A stretch of 9,303 bases of DNA from Candidatus Aminicenantota bacterium. Lineage in GTDB: Bacteria; Acidobacteriota; B3-B38; Guanabaribacteriales; B3-B38. Position numbers and translations under genes: made by a program. The notes under the pieces are model-generated. The model made no database searches, was not told the origin of the DNA, and was given only the letters and a program-made list of their open reading frames with translations. Positions 6,541 to 9,303 of the stretch are shown one piece after another (the stretch's first letter is position 1; the number at the start of each line of letters is the position of its first letter). The stretch is from NCBI GenBank assembly GCA_029880275.1, contig JAOUOQ010000058.1:1-9303 (forward strand), in the 5' to 3' direction.

Positions 6541-8559
6541 ATGAACAGAAAACTCATAGCGGGATTTATTGGCTTCTTACTGGTCAGTATGGGAGCATTT
6601 TCCTGTCTGCTGGCTCAGGAGCCCCTCAGCAAACGGATTGCTAACTATACCATGGATGTCCGCCTCGACCCCGAGAAAAAGGTGATCAGCGGTAGCGAGG
6701 TTCTCACCTGGCTCAACGACTCCGAGGTGGGACTCAGTGAGCTCTATTTCCACCTCTATCTGAATGCCTTCAAAAACAATATGACCACCTTCGTTACCGA
6801 GGCTCGCCGCATGAGACCTGGCAGACTTCCCATGTTAAAGAAAGAGGATCTGGGTTATACAGATGTCGGGTCGGTAAAAATAATCGGCGAGGAAGGGGTG
6901 GAACCCATTGATTTAACTCCTACCATAGAATATGTCCAGCCCGATGACGGCAATCCCTACGACCAGACAGTGATGAAGGTCACCCTTCCCCAACCTTTAC
7001 CTCCGCAGCAGACCATCAAACTCGACATCTCCTTCACCGCCAAGCTCCCCCTGGGTATGGCACGCACCGGCTTTCGGGATGACTATTTCTTCGTTGCCCA
7101 GTGGTTTCCCAAGATAGGGGTCTTTTATGAGGGAGCGTGGAATTGTCATCAATATCATACCACCTCGGAGTTCTTCGCCGATTATGGGATTTACGATGTG
7201 AGCCTTACTCTCCCTTCTCCCTTTATACTGGGAGCCACCGGTATGCGCCGTTACGAGAGGGATAATGGAGATGGCACCACTACCTACAACTACTATCAGG
7301 AGGATGTCCACGATTTCGTGTGGACCGCCAGCCCTCACTACCTGGTCTATGAAGACACTTTTACTCACGAATATCTACCAGAAGTAAAAATTATCCTCCT
7401 CCTGCAGCCCTATCACAAGATGTTCAAAGACCGTTATATTGAAGCGACCAAGAGTGCCCTCCGTTATTATGGCGAGTGGTACGGAGCCTACCCCTATCCT
7501 CAGGTTACCTGCGTTGACCCGGCTTATAGGAGCGGCTCAGGAGGGATGGAGTACCCCACTTTGTTTACCGGAGGGGCATACTGGCTGACCCCCATTGAGC
7601 TCCGCTCGCCCGAGGGGGTAACCATCCACGAGTGCGGGCACGGCTGGTGGTATGGGATAGTAGGGAACAACGAATTTGAGGACGCCTGGATGGACGAGGG
7701 CTTCAACTCCTACTCCGATGATAGGGTGGTGGAGAAAGCCTACGGACCCTACTACTTCTCTCGCCGTTTCTTGCAGATATTCCCCATTGTCTTCAAGAGG
7801 TTCTCTTACAAACCAGGGTGGGGGAGTATAAGCGACTATCGCTCTTTTGCCAAGCTGGATAATATGTCTCGACTGGCCTGGGAATTTATGGATGGCACCA
7901 GCTACGGCACCAACTCTTACGACAAGGGCTCCCTGATGCTGTGGACTCTGGAGAACTACCTCGGTCCCGAGCTGAGCGCTAAGGTGTTCAAGACCTACTT
8001 CCAGCGGTGGAAGTTCCGCCATCCCCGGCCACAGGATTTCATCGATGTGGTCGAGGAGGTCACCGGCCAGGATATGAGCTGGTACTTCGACCAGATAGTT
8101 TATGGTTCCAACGAGCTCGATTATGCTATAGAGAGAATTAGCAGCAGTCCTGTGGCCAAGAAGGAAGGGTATTTCGATGAGGAGAAGGAGAGGACTTTTA
8201 TTACAGGAGAGGAAGAGGGGGAAAAAGAAGAGAAAGAAGAGGTAATCTACGAGAGCAATGTGATAGTCCGTAGACTGGGCGAGGTGGTCTTTCCCGTTGA
8301 GGTGCTGGTGACCTTTGAGAACGGGGAGCAGGAGAAAAAGGTCTGGGATGGAGAGTATCGATGGGTGCGCTACACCTTCAAGAAGCCGACCCGCCTGCAA
8401 TCGGCAGAAGTCGACCCCGACCATAAGATATTCCTGGATGTTAACTACACCAACAACAGTAAGACCATGAACCCCCAGAAGCTCCCCGCTTACAAGTGGG
8501 CATTCCGCTGGATGTTCTGGCTGCAGCATTTTCTGGAGACTTTCACCTTCTTCAGCTAA
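6541..8559 (+). CDS. Exported M1-family zinc metallopeptidase
   Basis: This 672-residue protein begins with a signal peptide: MNRK, a hydrophobic core to about residue 20 and a likely cut after Ala25 (CLLA|QE). The N-terminal beta domain typical of M1 enzymes (YTMDVRLDPEKKVISGSEVLTW) follows. The zinc site is His363-Glu-Cys-Gly-His367, with the third ligand Glu386 in WMDEGFNSY; the 18-residue spacing is that of M1 peptidases. The substrate-binding motif reads GGMEYP at 334-339, a known variant of the GxMEN signature. Tyr460, in SYDKGSLML, is in the position of the catalytic Tyr. All key residues are present, so the enzyme should be active, probably trimming peptides outside the cytoplasm; the substrate is unknown. 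An acidic Glu/Lys-rich insert sits at about 555-568. The C-terminus ends in an aromatic, hydrophobic stretch (WAFRWMFWLQHFLETFTFF) that may touch the membrane. It lies downstream of two ABC-2 permeases in the same direction. Confidence 0.92.
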   Translation: MNRKLIAGFIGFLLVSMGAFSCLLAQEPLSKRIANYTMDVRLDPEKKVISGSEVLTWLNDSEVGLSELYFHLYLNAFKNNMTTFVTEARRMRPGRLPMLKKEDLGYTDVGSVKIIGEEGVEPIDLTPTIEYVQPDDGNPYDQTVMKVTLPQPLPPQQTIKLDISFTAKLPLGMARTGFRDDYFFVAQWFPKIGVFYEGAWNCHQYHTTSEFFADYGIYDVSLTLPSPFILGATGMRRYERDNGDGTTTYNYYQEDVHDFVWTASPHYLVYEDTFTHEYLPEVKIILLLQPYHKMFKDRYIEATKSALRYYGEWYGAYPYPQVTCVDPAYRSGSGGMEYPTLFTGGAYWLTPIELRSPEGVTIHECGHGWWYGIVGNNEFEDAWMDEGFNSYSDDRVVEKAYGPYYFSRRFLQIFPIVFKRFSYKPGWGSISDYRSFAKLDNMSRLAWEFMDGTSYGTNSYDKGSLMLWTLENYLGPELSAKVFKTYFQRWKFRHPRPQDFIDVVEEVTGQDMSWYFDQIVYGSNELDYAIERISSSPVAKKEGYFDEEKERTFITGEEEGEKEEKEEVIYESNVIVRRLGEVVFPVEVLVTFENGEQEKKVWDGEYRWVRYTFKKPTRLQSAEVDPDHKIFLDVNYTNNSKTMNPQKLPAYKWAFRWMFWLQHFLETFTFFS

Positions 8560-8623
8560 ATTGCGCTCTGCGAAAGAAAATAAATGCGCTTTTGAAAAGG
8601 TAAGATTTCAATAGGAGAGAGCG

Positions 8624-9303
8624 ATGGGATTTTTTAAAGCCTTAAGAACGGGAATCAAACGAGTAAATAAAAATAAAAAGATGTGGTTTTTTCTCCTGGT
8701 GGTCAACATACTGGTAGCCCTGGTGCTCACTTTTCCCCTCTACTCCGCCTTGAAGACCTCTATCGGCGACAGCCTCATGGGAGAGAGGCTGACTAAAGGT
8801 TTTGATTACCGATGGTATGACGAATTTCAGTACAAGTTTCGGGACACCGGTTTCATTACCTTATGGAGCCCGACCATTGTAGGTAGCGGCACATTCTTTT
8901 CCAATGTGGATAGCCTGGTAACTGGACGGTTCTTCCAATTTGGTCCCACAATCCTGGTCCTTATGGCTGTGTATGTCCTGCTCAATATCCTTTTCGCCGG
9001 AGGGATTCTGGGTATTTTCCACTCCCCTGAGGAGAAATTCACCATCAAGGGATTTTTCAGCTTTGGCGGCACCTACTTCAACCGCTTCTTCAGGCTGTTC
9101 ATCATCTCAGGGATTCTCTATGGTATCCTTTATTTCCTTTTCGTTCCTTACATTTCTGGGATAATCAATCAGGTAGGGGAAACCGCCGCCTCGGAAAGGG
9201 TTGCTATGGTGCTGGGTCTTATATTCGCCGTGGTGATGTTCTTCCTCCTTTTCCTGGTCAATATGATATTTGATTATGCTAAAATAAGAACGGTAGTAGG
9301 GAA
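8624..9303 (+). CDS. Multi-pass membrane protein of unknown function (3' end outside window)
   Basis: An open frame runs from the ATG at 8624 through 226 complete codons to the window edge without a stop. An AGGAGA box at 8613-8618 precedes the start by 5 bases. The protein has a basic N-terminus (MGFFKALRTGIKRVNKNKKMW) and at least four hydrophobic segments: about 21-42, 106-131, 154-181 and 194-217. A loop with GDSLMGERLTKGFDYRWYDEF lies between the first two. The conserved-looking FDYAKIRTVVG ending reminds me of hypothetical membrane proteins from several bacterial phyla, but I cannot name a family. It follows the M1 peptidase after 64 bases and probably belongs to the same operon. It lacks the ABC-2 permease signature of the genes upstream, so it is not a third copy. 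Confidence 0.8.
   Translation, partial: MGFFKALRTGIKRVNKNKKMWFFLLVVNILVALVLTFPLYSALKTSIGDSLMGERLTKGFDYRWYDEFQYKFRDTGFITLWSPTIVGSGTFFSNVDSLVTGRFFQFGPTILVLMAVYVLLNILFAGGILGIFHSPEEKFTIKGFFSFGGTYFNRFFRLFIISGILYGILYFLFVPYISGIINQVGETAASERVAMVLGLIFAVVMFFLLFLVNMIFDYAKIRTVVG

Noticed and set aside
7537..8529. Open frame of 330 codons on the minus strand
   Set aside because: It is antisense to the M1 peptidase, whose zinc site and signal peptide prove the plus frame. The minus product shows no family features.
8560..8623. Possible terminator between the peptidase and the last membrane protein
   Set aside because: No stable inverted repeat followed by a T run was found, and the next gene has a good ribosome binding site, so cotranscription is more likely.

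Overview
This window looks like bacterial chromosome of moderate base composition. A GWxTD-domain protein, a pair of ABC-2 permeases and a secreted M1 metallopeptidase occur together. GWxTD proteins are best known from uncultured or deep-branching phyla such as Aminicenantes, Zixibacteria, WOR-3 and Acidobacteria, so one of these is the best guess. The phylum is an inference and cannot be fixed from the sequence. I see no tRNA, rRNA, CRISPR array, insertion sequence or phage gene.

Layout. Positions 2-139 (+) hold the last 45 codons of an unrecognised gene. A 345-residue coiled-coil protein follows at 179-1216 (+) and is probably in the same transcript. Positions 1217-1782 hold no convincing gene but several inverted repeats, a cluster of GTGATA words and a possible gene remnant. 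On the minus strand, 1783-3387 encodes a secreted GWxTD-domain protein whose signature motif has Met instead of Trp. A divergent intergenic region (3388-3620) carries a good sigma70-type promoter for the rightward genes, with a direct repeat lying across it.

The rightward cluster encodes two paralogous ABC-2 permeases (3621-4991 and 5028-6377), an exported M1 zinc metallopeptidase (6541-8559) and the first 226 codons of an integral membrane protein (8624 to the window end). The genes share one direction with gaps of 36, 163 and 64 bases. The 163-base gap contains a strong hairpin, so the peptidase may be processed or expressed separately.

How they may work together. The permeases could form the membrane half of an ABC exporter, but the cluster from its promoter to the window end has no ATPase gene. 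The ATPase would have to come from elsewhere. Fusions of ABC-2 permeases with M1-type peptidase domains are known in other bacteria, which supports a functional link between permeases and peptidase. I found nothing that amounts to a clearly new system. The best leads are the ATPase-less permease pair with its peptidase, the altered GWxTD motif, the unrecognised coiled-coil gene pair at the left edge and the structured region at 1217-1782.
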